Part shown: one piece after another, positions 23,401-35,517 of the stretch
How the letters are laid out: each line of letters opens with the position of its first letter
Position numbering within the stretch: position 1 is the first letter of the stretch
Assembly: GCF_963678635.1 (NCBI RefSeq)
Contig: NC_087065.1
Location: 43,401,430 to 43,465,429 of the forward strand
Reading direction: 5' to 3'
Source of the DNA: Symsagittifera roscoffensis
Lineage: Eukaryota > Xenacoelomorpha > Acoela > Convolutidae
DNA length: 64,000 nt
Program-made: the position numbers and the translations under genes
The notes under the pieces: model-generated
Databases searched by the model: none
What the model was told of the DNA's origin: nothing
What the model saw: only the letters and a program-made list of their open reading frames with translations

Positions 23401-26400
23401 TTCCGAGATGTTTCCAAAACACTAAAACGACTTTGTTTTGGTCAATTTTTTTACGCTGCAGGAGTTGCTTTTGAGAAAACAGGCTAAAAGAACGCGCGCA
23501 ATTTTAGGAACTTTTGAAAAAATTTTATCAGCCAGCCAAAAATGGAGGTTTGAAGCAGTACCAAAGAGAGAAAGCCTGTGGGTAGTCAAAAGGTTGAATG
23601 CAACCCCCCGTACCCTCCTAAATGCGCCACTGGACAAGATGCTCCGGAGTGTCCTTAGAGTTCTGCTTACTTGTTTCAGGCTTGTACCATGTGAAGTTCT
23701 ACGATGGCTCCAAGGGGGCAGTACCTGCTCACAAGCTGAGTCCCGTCACTCCAATCGCATTGAAAGAGGTGTGATGTAAATCTTGCTTATACTTAAACAT
23801 TAATCAGCTATGAAAATATAAGCGCTGACTAGACGCATAAAAGTAAAACTGGTTATTGGTTAAATTTTTTGCAAGATCAGTTTTTGTTCAGCAGTCGTCA
23901 ATAAATTTTGTTTTATGTTTTCTTAAGTATGAGCAGTGGAAGTGGGAAGAGGAGCAGATGAAGGAGTACAGGAAGAAAACAGGCAAGCGAGTGAAGACTT
24001 ACTCGGAGTTGATGCAACTCATGAAGACGACAATTGCAGATACTGCACAACCTGCATTGACTCCTTCGAAGCTTGGTAATAATTTGGGATCGATTTACTC
24101 AGGCCATAAAAATAATTGAACATAACCACATGAACAATTAAATGCAGGATCTCACCATAACCACATGAACAATTAAATGCAGGGCTAAATGCAGGGTCTC
24201 ATTCCCATAACTGAAATAGGCAAATTGGAAAACACTCTTTGTAGAAAAATGACTAAGAACGAAAAAAAATTCGTGAAAAAACAAACAAAATTTTTCGAAT
24301 TTTTGAAGTTTTTGATTCCCAAAATAGCGCTGAAAAAACTCCAAAAACTATAAGTTTTCACAGCTTAAAGTAATCATATATAGGCTGTTGCAAGTCTGCT
24401 CGCTCACCTTATTCTCTCGAAATGAGACCAAAAATCAAAAATGTTAAACGGGTTTATCTCGGCACTGAGAACATTTTTTCTAAATTTTAACTGTTCGAAT
24501 CATGACTGAAAAGGCTTTAATATGATATATCACTAGACCCATTCCGAATCACCCAAACTAAATCACACCCTAGTACAAAGTTCCTCCCCATTTTCAATGG
24601 TCGTAAAAACAAAGAATTGTTGGGAAACTGAGTAGATAGTGACTCTTTTTAGATACTGCATCATCGCTTGCCTCAGATTTAACAGACACCTTAAATCTGT
24701 CAAGCGGAGACTTGGCTTCCTCGCTATCACTTAGCAAGGACAGTGAAGATGGTTCATTCGTGTGTGAAGAGCCAGATTGTGGCAAGAAGTTTCGAAAAGC
24801 CACTCTATTACTGCACCACACCAAACATTACCACAAGCACTCGTCTCTCTTGGTAGACGAAGAAGTTTCCAAGTCTTGCTCTGCGGATGTGTTGGCAGGA
24901 CGACTGAAGGAGGAGAGGTCGGTGGGAGATTTATCAGTGAGCAGGAAAAAGATACAGTCGAAGCAAGGTAAGAATAAGAGGGAGTTAAACAATCAACTCA
25001 TAGATGGGTGAGATGTGTCAATGAGCGAAGTGAGTGAAAGAAACTTTTTTTCGTGACAAAATCTCAAAAGTGGTTTACGCTCGAAGATTGATTCTTCCAA
25101 GGCTACACTTTTTTTTCCAACCTAACCCGCAAATAAAAGTACTCATTGGTGGCAATTTTACCAAAGTCACGATCTGTAGCATTGGAAGTTTCATAAAATC
25201 TGTTATCTGCTTTACTTGTGGCTAGTGTTTGCTGATCTGTAAGCGACTCTCCACCGTGGCGTAGTTGCATGGACGCCAGACTCCTAATCTACTGGGGCAT
25301 TTTTCTTAGGGGCATTTTTGCTGCATAGCATTGGCAATTTATTAGCGTCTATAGCTTCATCTTTGGTGACTCGTGTTAGAAAATTGTGAAGAGCCCGTGG
25401 CGCAGATGCGAGAACGTGAAACTGTAAATCTTGAGGTCGCAGGTTTGAATCCGACACAGGATAAGTTTTGTTAATTGGAGGCTTATTTCTACTTTTTATT
25501 TCATTTTATAAGCTGATTTTTGTCGTTTCTATCTAGTGTCTGTGAATTGCAGCTTCGCCTCTGCGTGTAAGAGTCGGTGAACGTAGCTCAGACTCTCATA
25601 TAGGACGCCATGATTTTTTTTTCAGGAAAAGTCCTAAAATTTGTTTAGGCTCGACTTCAATTTTATTGCGGTTTGACTTCAGATTTTTTTAAAGTTCAGT
25701 TCAGTTCCTTTGTTTGAAGGAAGACAAACCCTAGTCTCGAGCAGCTAAAGTGTAAAGGTCACGAAAAAAGTGATTGACTTCTAGTTTCGATTTAATTTTC
25801 AGATTTCCCAGCGAAATAGAAATTGTATACTTATTGGTCCAGTTTTCTCAATTTAGTTTTCAGATTGCACAGCGAAATAAAAAATGTACACTTGTTGATC
25901 CAGTGATCTCAAATTGAGTGCATCTCATCAAAAAAGTGGCAATTATAAAGTATTCTAGAATTTAAAGAAGAGTTAAAGGGCGTTTATTTTTTTCTTTGAA
26001 ATGCGAATGTTGACGTTTTTTTTTGAGTCGCCTTCAAATTATTTGTTAAATACAAGGCACAAAAACAAGCATTATGAAAAGGTCTGGGATCGGGGTTTTT
26101 TATGACTCGTTTTTACACTTGCGAAGCGAGTGTTTTAGAACGAACCTTCTTTTTTCCAACCAAAGTCCCAAATATTGGTGCCATTTTTGGGGGCATTTTA
26201 CAACTCTTTCATAGCATGTGCTTTGACATTCGAATATTAATAAGCTAACACAGTTGATGCGAATCTGGCTTTTTTTACTTGCAAAATTGTGTCTGTTTGT
26301 TTTTGGTGCCAATTTCGTTGAATTGCATTAGCATTTTATTAGCATATGAAGCTGCTTTATTCGTGACTAGTGTTTGTCGTTTTTTTAAGCTTGAGTGGAT

Positions 26401-29400
26401 AGTGCGTGAGATTCAAAATCTCGTGAATGCAGTTGGTCGCAGATTCGAATCCTACGCGTAGCCGATTTTTTTCTAATTCGAGGTTTATTTCGAATTTTTC
26501 TCTTTTCACTTGATAGAGCTGCTTTTTGGTCGTGTTCTCGCAAGTTTTGAAAAAAATAGTAGTTTAGACGCTTTGAAAAAAAATATTCGTTTTTCTCAAC
26601 TTTTTTAAATGTTTTTCTCAGAAACTTTTCAACCGATTTTCAAAAAGGTGATACGAATGGAATTTCCATCCAGTCCCTCGTGTGCCTGCATAATAACGTA
26701 GTCTCTTTTTAATTCAGTCCATTTTCTACAGCCTTCAAAAAAGTCTGTGGGGGAATTTTTTTTACACCTATTTTGATTTTTTTTTCGTTTTCTCAAAAAA
26801 TACTTTCTTAAATCTGAGATTTTGGATTCGATGGATAAAACCCGTTCCGGGAAGCTCCCCTGCATTAATAAAGAAGCCCGATTTTTTTCAACAAATGTTT
26901 TTTTTTTTATACCGTGTTTTGAAATTTTTTGACTTATCTCGAAAAGTACCCTCTCAAACCTGAGACTTTGGTTGCAATCGAAAAAAACTCTTCGAAGCAC
27001 CCTTGCATAAGCGGCTACGCTCATAATTTTTTGACCAGCTGGTGCGTTTCTTGAAAAAGTCAATGGTTTGATTTTTTGACCGTTTTGTGAAACTTTTTGA
27101 TTTTTTTTTTCAAAAACTACCGTACCAAATCTAAGATTTTGGTTTCAATAAAAAAAGACTGAGAGAAGCTCCCTTGTATAAGTGACGATGTCCAAATTTT
27201 CCAACAAAAAAGTTTTGGCCCTCAGATAAGTCAATGTTTTGATTTCTTTTCCGTTTTTTTTTTGAAACATTTTGACTCTTCTCGATAACTAGTCAGCCGA
27301 ATATGATATCAACTGTGTAATCGAGGCAACAGCTTTAGGAAAGTGTGCATAAGCGGCTACGCTTTGAAATTTTAACAAAAAATGTTACGTCTCTGGTTAA
27401 ATTCTGAATTCTCAAAAGTTTTCAATTTTTATTTAGAGAAATAACTAAGGTTTTGGGTGAAGACCTATTTTTCAAATTACCGATGTCGTTCCGCATCAGT
27501 TTTCCACAAGTTGAACCAGTTTTCTCTAATTATGATGAACAATTGTTTTATGGTGTGAATCGTATAAGATTCTTGTGGTTTTCATTATTCGTGGTTTTCT
27601 TTTTGCTATTGACACTTTAACAACTTTCTGTTGGCTATATTATGAGATATATATATTTTTTATGTGTATTCAATTTACCCTATGAATTTTATTTGATACG
27701 ATCTCAATTTTTTTGAACGTGTTTCCGTTTTTGTAATAGTGATGAAACAGTAATTTTTGCTGCACCATTGCGTTTTTTTCAGCCTTTTTGAGAGATATGA
27801 ATGAAACTTGTGAAAGTAAACGTTTGAACAAGTAATGTTTGGAAATTATGAGCTCGTTTTATAATTTCATTTTTTGTACTTCAGAACGAAAAAATAGTAC
27901 TGCCAGTTCAACCGCTTCGTTGCAGTCTAGCCCACAAAAGAAAATAAAAACAAAGCAACCTTCGAAGCCAGACGTAGTAAGCAGGAAGATGAAAAGCAAA
28001 CCTATGAAGAACAGTCGCAGTCAGTGTCAGAAAAGGTCATTCAAGTCCTCTTTTGCAGCGGCATTTCAGTTGGCTACTTCTAGTTTGATCAAGAAAGTTG
28101 AAGATGGAGATGAAGATGCGGGTGCTGATTTGAGCTCAGCCGACGAGAGTGCTTTGGTAGGAGGGGCAAGGGAAGGAGAAGGCTTAGATGTGAACAAAAG
28201 TGAAGAGGAAAGTGATGTTTTTGTTGTGGAAGGCCAAGTGGGAGAAAGAGAAATAGCTTCTTTAGCTGTTGATACCAAAGGTAACCTTAACTGAATAAGA
28301 ATTGATTAGTTTTCTTAAAGTACTTTTTTAAGTAGAATCCTGAACTGGATCTAATGACTAATCAAGAAAAGGTAAAAATTGTATTTGCAAGATAATATCA
28401 GACGCATACCTGAGAAAAATGTACGGATTCAATTTCTAATTTTAGATCAAATCAATAGATGTAGAGGGTAATATAATTTTTTGACTTATCTGAAATGAAG
28501 GTTAATATCTTTTCAGGCGCGCGACTAGAAATTTCTTCCAAACTACCTTTGGAAAATGATCTGTATAAAAACGAAGTTGCTTCAACAAACAGCAAAGCAT
28601 TCACGGCTGAGGAAGCGGACGATACAAGTGAAAGCATTATGCGGTTCAAGGCTAAATCTAAACTGCCGAAAACCAACAAAAAGACTGCTAAGCCGAAATT
28701 CAAACTAACTGGCAGTTTGGGAGGGGGCAAGTTCTACTGTAAATTATGTGGAGGCGATTTTTCTTCCAAGAAGCTGTATGACAAGCACTTATCGATCCAC
28801 GGGCTGACCCCAGAAACTGTCTCAGGAAATAGTGCTAACGAAAATGAGAAAACGAAGGCTCACATTCCAATGAAAACAGAGTGTAGCCCGGTTAAGTCGC
28901 CTGAAAAAAGTCCTGCTAAACCTTTGACGCCAGTTCGGGGATCTTTTTCAGATAACACAAAGTCATTTATTTGCCCTGTTTGCTCACAGAAGTTTTCAAC
29001 TGAGGACAGTTTAGTTAATCACCAGAAAGTGAGGTTACACCAAGTGAATGAAATGAGTGAAGAAGACAATGAACAAAAAAGAGTAACGAGTGAACTAATT
29101 GCAGAAAGTAAAACAAATGAGTCACCAGCGAAATCGGATTTCGACGTGACGTTTTTGTCCCAGTCTTTACCAAACATGAGCTTCAAGAAGACAAGTTATG
29201 CCTCGAGAGAGGGAAAACTAAAGCGAAAGAAAGCTTTGGTTGAAAATTTAAAACGATCGAAATTGCCCAAAGTTGCTAAGATAAGCGAAAGGGGAACAAA
29301 TGATAACCAAGCTTCAAATGCGGAATCTGATACACAGAATGAACGTTTTGCTGAAGTTTCACAGCCTGATGAAAATTTTGTGCCTGTGTTTCTAGACCCG

Positions 29401-32400
29401 CCTTCTTCTGCTGATGAAAGTACAAATGATGAGTCAGCAGCAGAAAAAGTGCTAGAGACCAGAGGGAGAAATAAATTGAACCCTATCAAGTGCCCACATA
29501 TTGGATGTCATGAGTCATTTAGAAAAGAAGCATTTTTGAGTCTACATTTGAAACATATCCATACCGCGAAGAAACGAAAAGCTCACGACGGTAATTCGAG
29601 CAAGTCAATAATTTACAACAAAAATGTACCGAAGAGTAAAATTTCAGTTGGAATTAAGAAAGAAAAAGGATCACCGACTAAAAATATTTCTCAGGAAGTT
29701 AAGAAAAGCAACGCTGAAAATAAAACTGCGGGAGCTAAATCTTCTAAGTCAAACTCAGCTGATGTTAAACTGAAGACCCCGATTAAAGAGTCTTACAATG
29801 ATATTTTAAATGAAAGTACATCCTTACCTACACAGCTTTCGCCTCTGTCAAGCGACGCTGAAACAGACAACAACATTAGTTTCAGTAAAATATCTGTTCG
29901 AGATTCACCTTTAAAAGATGGTCTCAAAAAGATTCTGACGTTTAGTCGACCAATATTAGGTGAAAGTCAAACTGCCGGTGACTCATATGATTCATCGCCT
30001 AGTAAGAGTCACAAGAGGGCTACAATAGATGATTCGGATTCGGTTGCTTCCGAGGAATCGGAGGGATGGTCGGGTGAAGTTATCAGATGTGTATGCGAGG
30101 ATACAGATATTTTTGGAACTATGGTTCAGTGCAACTTCTGTGATTCCTGGCTCCATGGCGAATGTCTAGGAGTAACTGAGGCTACGTTGCCAGATACTTA
30201 TGAGTGTCCATACTGTGAAGCCAAAAAGAGAGTTCGCAAGTCAAATAGTGTTTCGAATAACCACTGGTTTATGTTTGCATCCAACAATGACAGCTCTTTG
30301 GATCCGAGCAAAGAAGATAGACTCGCGTTTGATAAAGAAACTTTGCCATGGATCAACGCAACAAACCAATTTGCTGAAGACTTTTACCATCTCAAGGAAA
30401 TGCTACATACATTAGAGGTTAGTTTCGAAATTGCTTCTCCGTTAGGTATAAGAATGCATTATAGAACTGCTTGAAAGTTTTTTGAATTAGTTTTTGTCAC
30501 GAATGACAAGTTCCTTTTGATAATCAGAAAGAAAAGACCCAAATAACTCTATCGTGCTACTAAAACTCTCTCGATAAATATTTCTGGACGATATAAAATG
30601 CACCAACTATATACCATTTTAGCTAGAAAACTCAATATTGATGTTTCCTTTTGAAGACAGTTGGTGTCAAGCAAAGCAGATTCAGGGCGCAAAAAGAACC
30701 AAAAAATTGCAAAAAAAAAATCATCGGGATAACTTGAAATTTTCCTGGTTGTGCTCTAGGATAAACAGAAAAGTGGACAATAGTCCCGTTGTCTGCTCCT
30801 ATTAATCTCATTTCTAAGTAACTATCTGAGTTGAATACTATGTCTAATTGATAAAAAGAGAAGTTGATATGAAAAAATACATTTAATTCTTTCTTTCTAA
30901 TATAAATATAATATTAAATATATTATATATTCTAATATAAATATAATTTTAAATATTTCTTTCTTAAATATAATAGTGTTCAATAATTTACTTTCGTTGA
31001 TGAATATTTATTGTGTTTTTAGGTTCTGAACTCTATCATGCAAGATCCCGGACACCCAGAGTATCCACAGCTAGTTCTTAGATTCCAACATGCACTGCAT
31101 ACATTTGACAGTGAGGCCAGTGCGTTGGATCATTGTGACTTGGATCCAACAGTGGTTAAGTTACTGGCAGAACTGGGCGATGACGCGAATGAAGCTGGTT
31201 TGACGTCACCAGTGCAATTACCACCACAGAATCTGAAATCCACTGATTCAAAGCCTGCTGTAAGTTGATTTAAAAAGAGCAATTAATTCTTTTTAGCTTA
31301 ATTAAATTCAGCTGGTGTGGTTCAGTGAGTTCATCTTTAATCGCTCTCCCAAAAAGTACATTTATTTAATAGACTTAATTAAGCTGTATAGATAGACATA
31401 ATGATAATTCAATGTAGAAAAAGAAACAAACCTGGTAAAGAATAGGAAACAAAAACCTTCCCTTATTTTTCGATTAGCTTTACTGGTGCCGTTAGTCAAC
31501 ATAGGTTGCGCTGTCAGTGGAAACTGCGAAATGGTTTCAGGCTTTGACTGCATCTGGTCTTCAAGCATCTTCAGCTTCTGTTGTTGCACTTAATAATGAG
31601 ACGCTAACGCTCGTTCCAACTGAAGAAACGCTGCACGAAAGAGCCCATACTGTAGATACTTCTGCGAAAGAGACAGACATTGGGCCTAATATGGCGGAAG
31701 ATAAAACTGATAGTGCAGTTGCAGTCGATGCAATTGAAGCAGATGATGAGAATCCTTCTGCAAATCAGAATGGAGCTGGTGAAGACGATTTTTCGCTAGA
31801 TTCTGGAGTAGGGCCAAGTCATGAAGTAGAAGATATTGATTTGAAGTAAGTTCATCTGAGTTGTCTTGGCTTCGTTCGTAGTGAAAACCGTCTTTCTATT
31901 GTCTGCTTCTATCTTTCAAAACATTTGTTTTCCTTTTATGGCGAGTCAATATATATTTTGAACCACCATAGATATCCATGAAAAAGTTTTTATGGACGAC
32001 ATAGTTTTTTGTTTTGGACATGCTGCAATAGTTATTTTCACGACATGCTCAGTTATTTTCTTTTGGGTATTCGTGTTTCGCTTTTTCGTGTGGGTATTGC
32101 AATCTTTTTGCGTTCTTAGCTCTTCTCTTGAAATCGACGAAGACTCTCGAGACGATAAAATTCCCACCAGGCCCAAAACAACAACCCCACCTGACAGCAT
32201 AGGAGGAAATGACGTGGAGACTCACCGGTCTCATCCGATTGACACGTGGATATCACCCCAGAAGATGTCTTTAGAAAAATGCAAAAGGAGAATGTCAGCC
32301 AGTGGTAAAACAGAACTGTTCGAGGAGGATGACATAAGAAATCAGCAGCTGATCTTGAACGAAGAGATTGATCTGAGCGCTTCTCTTTCGTTGTCATCGT

Positions 32401-34999
32401 ACAAGTCTAATATCGAGGTCAGTCAAACCTCAATTTTTTTGAAGCTATTTTACTTTTAAAGCGATTTTTACTCTAATGTGTATTAGTACGTACCTTCTTT
32501 TTTTCTAATCTAACTCGCAAATAAAAATTTTCATTGAAAGTGCTCACTTACTTGCTATAATTGTGGCTTAGTGCGTGAGACTCATTATTTCTAGGTCGCC
32601 GATCGAATCCGAGACGTGGCCGAATTTTTTTTTTACTAATTCGAGGCTCATTTCTAATTCTTGTTATTGCACTATAAAGAGCTGCTTTTTGTCGTATTTT
32701 TGTTAGTGTTTGCGAAATACAGCTTCGCTTCTGTGTTTAAGATACTTTAAAGCAATGATTAAAAGATCTGCTGCTGATGTTGGATAAAATTCCTTAAGAT
32801 ATCGGAGCAGAATTGTATGATTATTAGCTCTAATTCTTGGTTCGTGTAGTCATAACAAAACTTTATTATCAGCTGTAGAAGTAGGGAAGGGAAAGCTAAA
32901 CGAAATTAGCTGTTTAGCTGCTATACTCTATGCACAAGTACGAGGCACTTGAACATAATCCGTTGACCTCAACTCAAGTGGAAAACGCTCTAGCTAGTCA
33001 GTCGCTCACTTCACAACCAATTTCTGCTGGAATTGAAAACAAAGAAAAGAATGACAAAGATATGGTCAATGATGAAATAGGAGAAGAGACCAGGCGTGAG
33101 AGAAAAGATGACGAAGAGGAAGATAGCGACGATGAAGATGTGAATGGAAGCAAGGAGGTTATGTTTGACTTCTCGAAGCCCCCGAAGAACATCTCTGAGA
33201 TGATTGGGCGACTGACTCTTCAGCTTGAAACTAGAATGGATCATCTGGAACAACTATTCGACCGTTAGCTAATTCGATCTTTTTGTTCCGACCATTTGAA
33301 AAATGGGGAGGAACGTAGTATTTGGGTGCGTTTTAGTTTTTTTTTCACGCAAAATCAGGTACTACAAATAATAATCGGAATTGGCCAAGTGACATATCAT
33401 ATTGAAGCCCTTTCAGCCGTGTTTTGAATGACAATATAAAATTTGGTTAAAGTTATCCCAGTATCGATAAAAATCGGTTTAAAATTTTTGATTTTTAGTC
33501 TAAATTCGAGCGATTAATGCGAGCGAGCAGGCTTAGTATAGCTTAGCTTATGTTTGTTTAATTTAGGCCTTGAAAACTTAGTTTTACTCAAGTAAAGTTG
33601 TTTTTGGTGTTTTTTGCGCCATTTGGAAATTGAAAACTTGAAAATTTTATAAAAAATTATGTTCAAAAAATTGAAATTTTTTTTTGCATTTTTTTTCGAT
33701 ATTTTTTTTTGTTTTTTTTAGACAGTTTTCTACAATTTTTGCCTAATTTACTATGACTCCCGAATATTCCTAAGTTCCTGTTTCTTGCACACATCTTTTT
33801 TTCACACCACGCAGCAAAAAAACGGCACTAATTAAAAAAAAACATTCTGTGCTAATTGCGCAGTACCCGGCTGTCCTTGTTTAGTCTTTTTTCTTCATTC
33901 TATCTTTTTTTGTTTTCCACTCAATATCATCTACCACAAATACAAATAATCATCGGACTGTGAGTGATATATCATATTAAAGCCCTTTCGGTCGTGAGTT
34001 GATCTATGTCAAAAAATTTTCAAATTTTCCAAGTGCCGAGAAAACTCCGTTCGAACTTCTTAACTTTTCGTCTTCTTTAGAGCGAGTAAAGCCATCGAGT
34101 AACGTTCGTTATGTATGAAAATTACTAATTTCGGCTCAACATTGACAATTTTACTAAAAGAAAATTAAATTAAGGATACCTTTTATAGTGCTTCTCTGGC
34201 TAAAAAAAATCATTCGAAAGTATTTGAACTTTTTAATGCAAAAAATTGAAGAAAAAAATTTTTTGTTCATTTATTTTTTGAAGACAAATAAATGTCTTCG
34301 TCTAATTAACTAAATTTCTACGCCTTTGTATAGCTCTATCATCACACGGCTTATGAGAAAAGACACTAACTTCTTTCTTAGACACTAACTTACAAGAAAA
34401 AACTCTAAAGTCTGAGAATGTGGTCGGAACATCCTGTGCTACTTGCACAGCAACCAGCTATCCTAGTTTTTTTGTTTGTTTTCTGAAGAAAAATACCTAA
34501 GGTTATTATCTTGATCCTTCTGTGCTACTTGCACAGTAACCGGCTAATCCTGTTTTAATAAGTTTTTTTTTGGTTTGCTTTAACGCACTTATTAAAATGG
34601 CAACTCTTCTTGAAGTTAATAGATAGCGCTTGAAGGTCATTTTGTTTGAAAAATGCAATGAAAATTAGTCTTTTTTGGTTTTAATGTGCTCATTGACCAT
34701 CTTTCCGTTTATTTGACTTTTCCGGTGTTTGTTCAGAGCATTGTTCAATTCAGTTTGCGTGTATTGCAGCTGCATTTTTTAAATTGATTGTTTCAGAGTT
34801 AGAATCTGGTTATGAAGAAAGTGCAGGCAGAGTACTGAATGAAATACAGAGCAATCACTCATCTCTTTCAAAAACAGATGAACAGTGTCTGTCTTCTTGT
34901 TTCGACGTCAGCACTGAAGCGCTCACAGAGAGGAGGATGAAGCAACTGTCTAATCAGTTGCACCTATTACAACAGATGAAGAAAAATCCTCGAAACTGA
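20460..34999 (+). CDS. PHF20: PHF20/PHF20L1-like chromatin reader (Tudor-Tudor, C2H2, PHD), 14 exons, about 1593 aa
   Basis: Exons: 20460-20548, 21733-21973, 22235-22285, 23035-23161, 23680-23768, 23928-24075, 24653-24967, 27885-28280, 28517-30417, 31023-31259, 31505-31845, 32120-32417, 32918-33263 and 34797-34999. Every junction is GT/AG and the frame stays open. Tudor 1 lies at residues about 18-70 (YVHYKGWKARFDEW), Tudor 2 at about 138-195 (VKFYDGSKGAVPAH). C2H2 fingers start near 283, 558, 637 and 809. A PHD finger spans about 1007-1055 (CVCEDTDIFG...CDSWLHGECLG). The C-terminus is acidic, then coiled-coil-like. This domain order is that of PHF20/PHF20L1. In vertebrates PHF20 reads methylated lysine and works with the MOF/NSL acetyltransferase complex in the nucleus. 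At ~1590 residues it is longer than human PHF20 (about 1010). If the last donor (after 33263) is skipped, translation stops at 33268. Introns carry many A, B, C and E repeats. Confidence 0.87.
20833..21479 (+). mobile_element. family E Helentron-like element, copy E1, in PHF20-like intron 1
   Basis: The 5' end is a hairpin with arms TACCCTTGC and GCAAGGGTA (20833-20854). Near 20978-21010 is a truncated tRNA-like block. Towards the 3' end ATCGCAAGTGG at about 21445-21455 is the near reverse complement of the 5' end, followed by the tail GCGTAGCTCAGCTTTTCC. The interior contains a 102-bp inverted repeat (listed separately). The element fills much of the 1.2-kb intron. Confidence 0.6.
21044..21304. 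repeat. large inverted repeat (102-bp arms)
   Basis: The arms are 21044-21145 and 21203-21304, with a 57-base spacer. By eye they are nearly perfect reverse complements with only a few mismatches. The arm sequence resembles family E internal sequence seen near 42090-42160, so this is probably a foldback made of two opposed pieces of the same element. It lies in PHF20-like intron 1 and would form a long hairpin in the pre-mRNA. Confidence 0.8.
22420..22700 (+). repeat. dispersed repeat pair, first member (family F)
   Basis: A segment with CTTCTCGAGGGAGGGGTGGA followed by a GTCGACC block and a GGCAACCCC block resembles 23300-23660 in the next intron. A hairpin GGCGCCAAAGGCGC at about 22566-22580 may mark an element end. 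The similarity was judged by eye and the boundaries are approximate. Confidence 0.35.
23300..23660 (+). repeat. dispersed repeat pair, second member (family F)
   Basis: It contains ATCTCGAGGAAGGGCGGA, a GTCGAC block and a CAACCCCC...AAATGCGCC block in the same order as 22420-22700. It occupies PHF20-like intron 4. Confidence 0.35.
24120..24185. repeat. 35-bp tandem duplication in PHF20-like intron 6
   Basis: A block beginning CATAACCACATGAACAATTA occurs at 24120 and again at about 24156. The end of the second copy, with AAATGCAGGG, is duplicated once more. Confidence 0.7.
24190..24609 (-). mobile_element. family B element, copy B4, minus strand
   Basis: Read on the minus strand it begins near 24609 with a degenerate GTT...CGACCATTG and shows the conserved GAGCGAGCAG block and the CTAGTGATATATCATATTAA block. 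It is the only clearly minus-strand member of the A, B, D and E families in the window. Confidence 0.55.
25080..25567 (+). mobile_element. family A element, copy A2, with two tRNA-like blocks
   Basis: It contains the CTAACC/CAACCTAAC landmark of family A near its start, then a first tRNA-like block at about 25249-25300 (TGGCGTAGTTGC, no B box). A second, better one at about 25388-25462 has A-box TGGCGCAGATGCG and B-box GGTTTGAATCC. It ends with the shared tail (ATTGCAGCTTCGCCTCTG, 25545-25567). It lies in PHF20-like intron 7. Confidence 0.55.
25569..26040 (+). mobile_element. family C MITE-like element, copy C1
   Basis: It starts with AAGAGTCGGTGAACG, one base after the tail of A2, and contains the family C landmarks (TTCAGGAAAAGTCC, CAGTTC...CCTTTGTT, AAAGTGTAAAGGTC, CAGCGAAATA). 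The right terminal repeat is not intact. Confidence 0.55.
26115..26551 (+). mobile_element. family A element, copy A3 (best 5' end)
   Basis: The 5' end is the hairpin ACACTTGCGAAGCGAGTGT (26115-26133). The tRNA-like block at about 26388-26465 has A-box TGGATAGTGCG and B-box GATTCGAATCC. CGCAAGTTT at about 26539-26547 matches the reverse complement of ACACTTGCG at 7 of 9 positions. The terminal hairpin tail is missing. A ~170-bp tandem array begins instead. Confidence 0.65.
26560..27450. repeat. T2 tandem array, about 5 units of ~170-190 bp
   Basis: Successive units share a T-rich block, a phrase of the type CAAAT/CTGAGATTTTGG, a block ending in AAGCTCCCTTGCATAAG and GCGGCTACGCT, and a stretch related to AAAAGTTTTGGCCCTCAG. 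The units diverge considerably. The same repeat type recurs at about 59.65-60.48 kb. The array lies in the 2.9-kb intron 7 of the PHF20-like gene, directly after element A3. Confidence 0.7.
30890..30975. repeat. AT-rich duplication in PHF20-like intron 9
   Basis: The phrase TCTAATATAAATATAAT is repeated within an almost pure A/T stretch that also contains inverted segments (ATATAATATTAAATATATTA). It is low-complexity intronic DNA. Confidence 0.6.
32470..32737 (+). mobile_element. family A element, copy A4
   Basis: The family A landmark CTTCTTTTTTTCTAATCTAA follows a degenerate 5' hairpin (CTAATGTGTATTAG). A tRNA-like block at about 32564-32625 has B-box GATCGAATCC. The tail TGCGAAATACAGCTTCGC is at 32712-32737. 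It lies in PHF20-like intron 12. Confidence 0.55.
33285..33880 (+). mobile_element. family B element, copy B5
   Basis: It starts GTTCCGACCATTTG after a run of T. It contains the GAGCGATTAATGCGAGCGAG block and ends with the hairpin-like CTGTGCTAATTGCGCAG and CTTGTT. The internal GGTCGGAAC partner is lost. It lies in the last intron of the PHF20-like gene and is followed at once by copy B6. Confidence 0.6.
33895..34555 (+). mobile_element. family B element, copy B6, plus truncated 3' end of a further copy
   Basis: The 5' end is degenerate. TGGTCGGAAC at 34421-34430, the hairpin CTGTGCTACTTGCACAG at 34434-34450 and the terminal block to about 34468 are clear. A second terminal hairpin with the same sequence and CAACCGGCTA-like end follows at about 34510-34550, a nearly complete 3' end fragment of another copy. 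Confidence 0.6.
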
Positions 35000-35498
35000 A
35001 TGACGAGAACGCTCGCTTAAATCAAACTCATAGATATTCCAATCATTAGAAATGCCGATTGTCTTTTTTGCTACGTGAAGTGCAATTCAAATTTATTATA
35101 AACTCAAGAGAAAAATCTAATCAGCATTCTAGCAAACTAAACCCAAAGATATCTGAAATCTAGGTGACTCTGAAATGTCATTTTTTGCGTTGCAACCACT
35201 TTTTACGAGAAAAAAGCAATAGAGACAGTTGGAACTGGTTCTGTAAAACACTGTTTATGATAACGATATAACAAGATTTTTTGCTTCTGATTTGGTTCTA
35301 AAACGCATTTTTCAGAAACTTGGTAACTAATTGAAAATTCTAATGTTTTTCGACAAAATTTTCACGTAGGCGTGAAATCCGTGAAGGGTTGTCTGGAAAT
35401 TTTGTGCATCTGGTACTAGAACTCGTTGATCATGTTTTACATGAAAAAAGATAGAATGCAACTAGCTTTAAGTTTAATTGTTCGCCGAAAATGAATAA
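35000..35498. other. intergenic spacer between PHF20-like and DDX27-like genes
   Basis: About 500 bases separate the PHF20-like stop from the DDX27-like acceptor. No AATAAA was found in this interval and no repeat family was recognised. The interval must hold the 3' UTR of the first gene and either a promoter or an operon-type spacer. Confidence 0.4.
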
Positions 35499-35510
35499 CG
35501 TCATTTTCAG
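35499..35510 (+). promoter_or_regulatory. 3' splice acceptor 7 nt upstream of the DDX27-like ATG
   Basis: CGTCATTTTCAG is a strong acceptor, followed by ACAGACA and the ATG at 35518. An earlier in-frame ATG at 35491 would be removed if this acceptor is used. It is either the end of a 5' UTR intron or a spliced-leader site. Confidence 0.5.
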
Positions 35511-35517
35511 ACAGACA

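Noticed and set aside
30418-30474. Termination of the PHF20-like protein at 30474 by reading through exon 9
   Set aside because: A GT donor at 30418 and a phase-matched acceptor at 31022 lead into five further exons that keep frame and end in family-like C-terminal sequence; read-through would add only an unrelated 18 residues.
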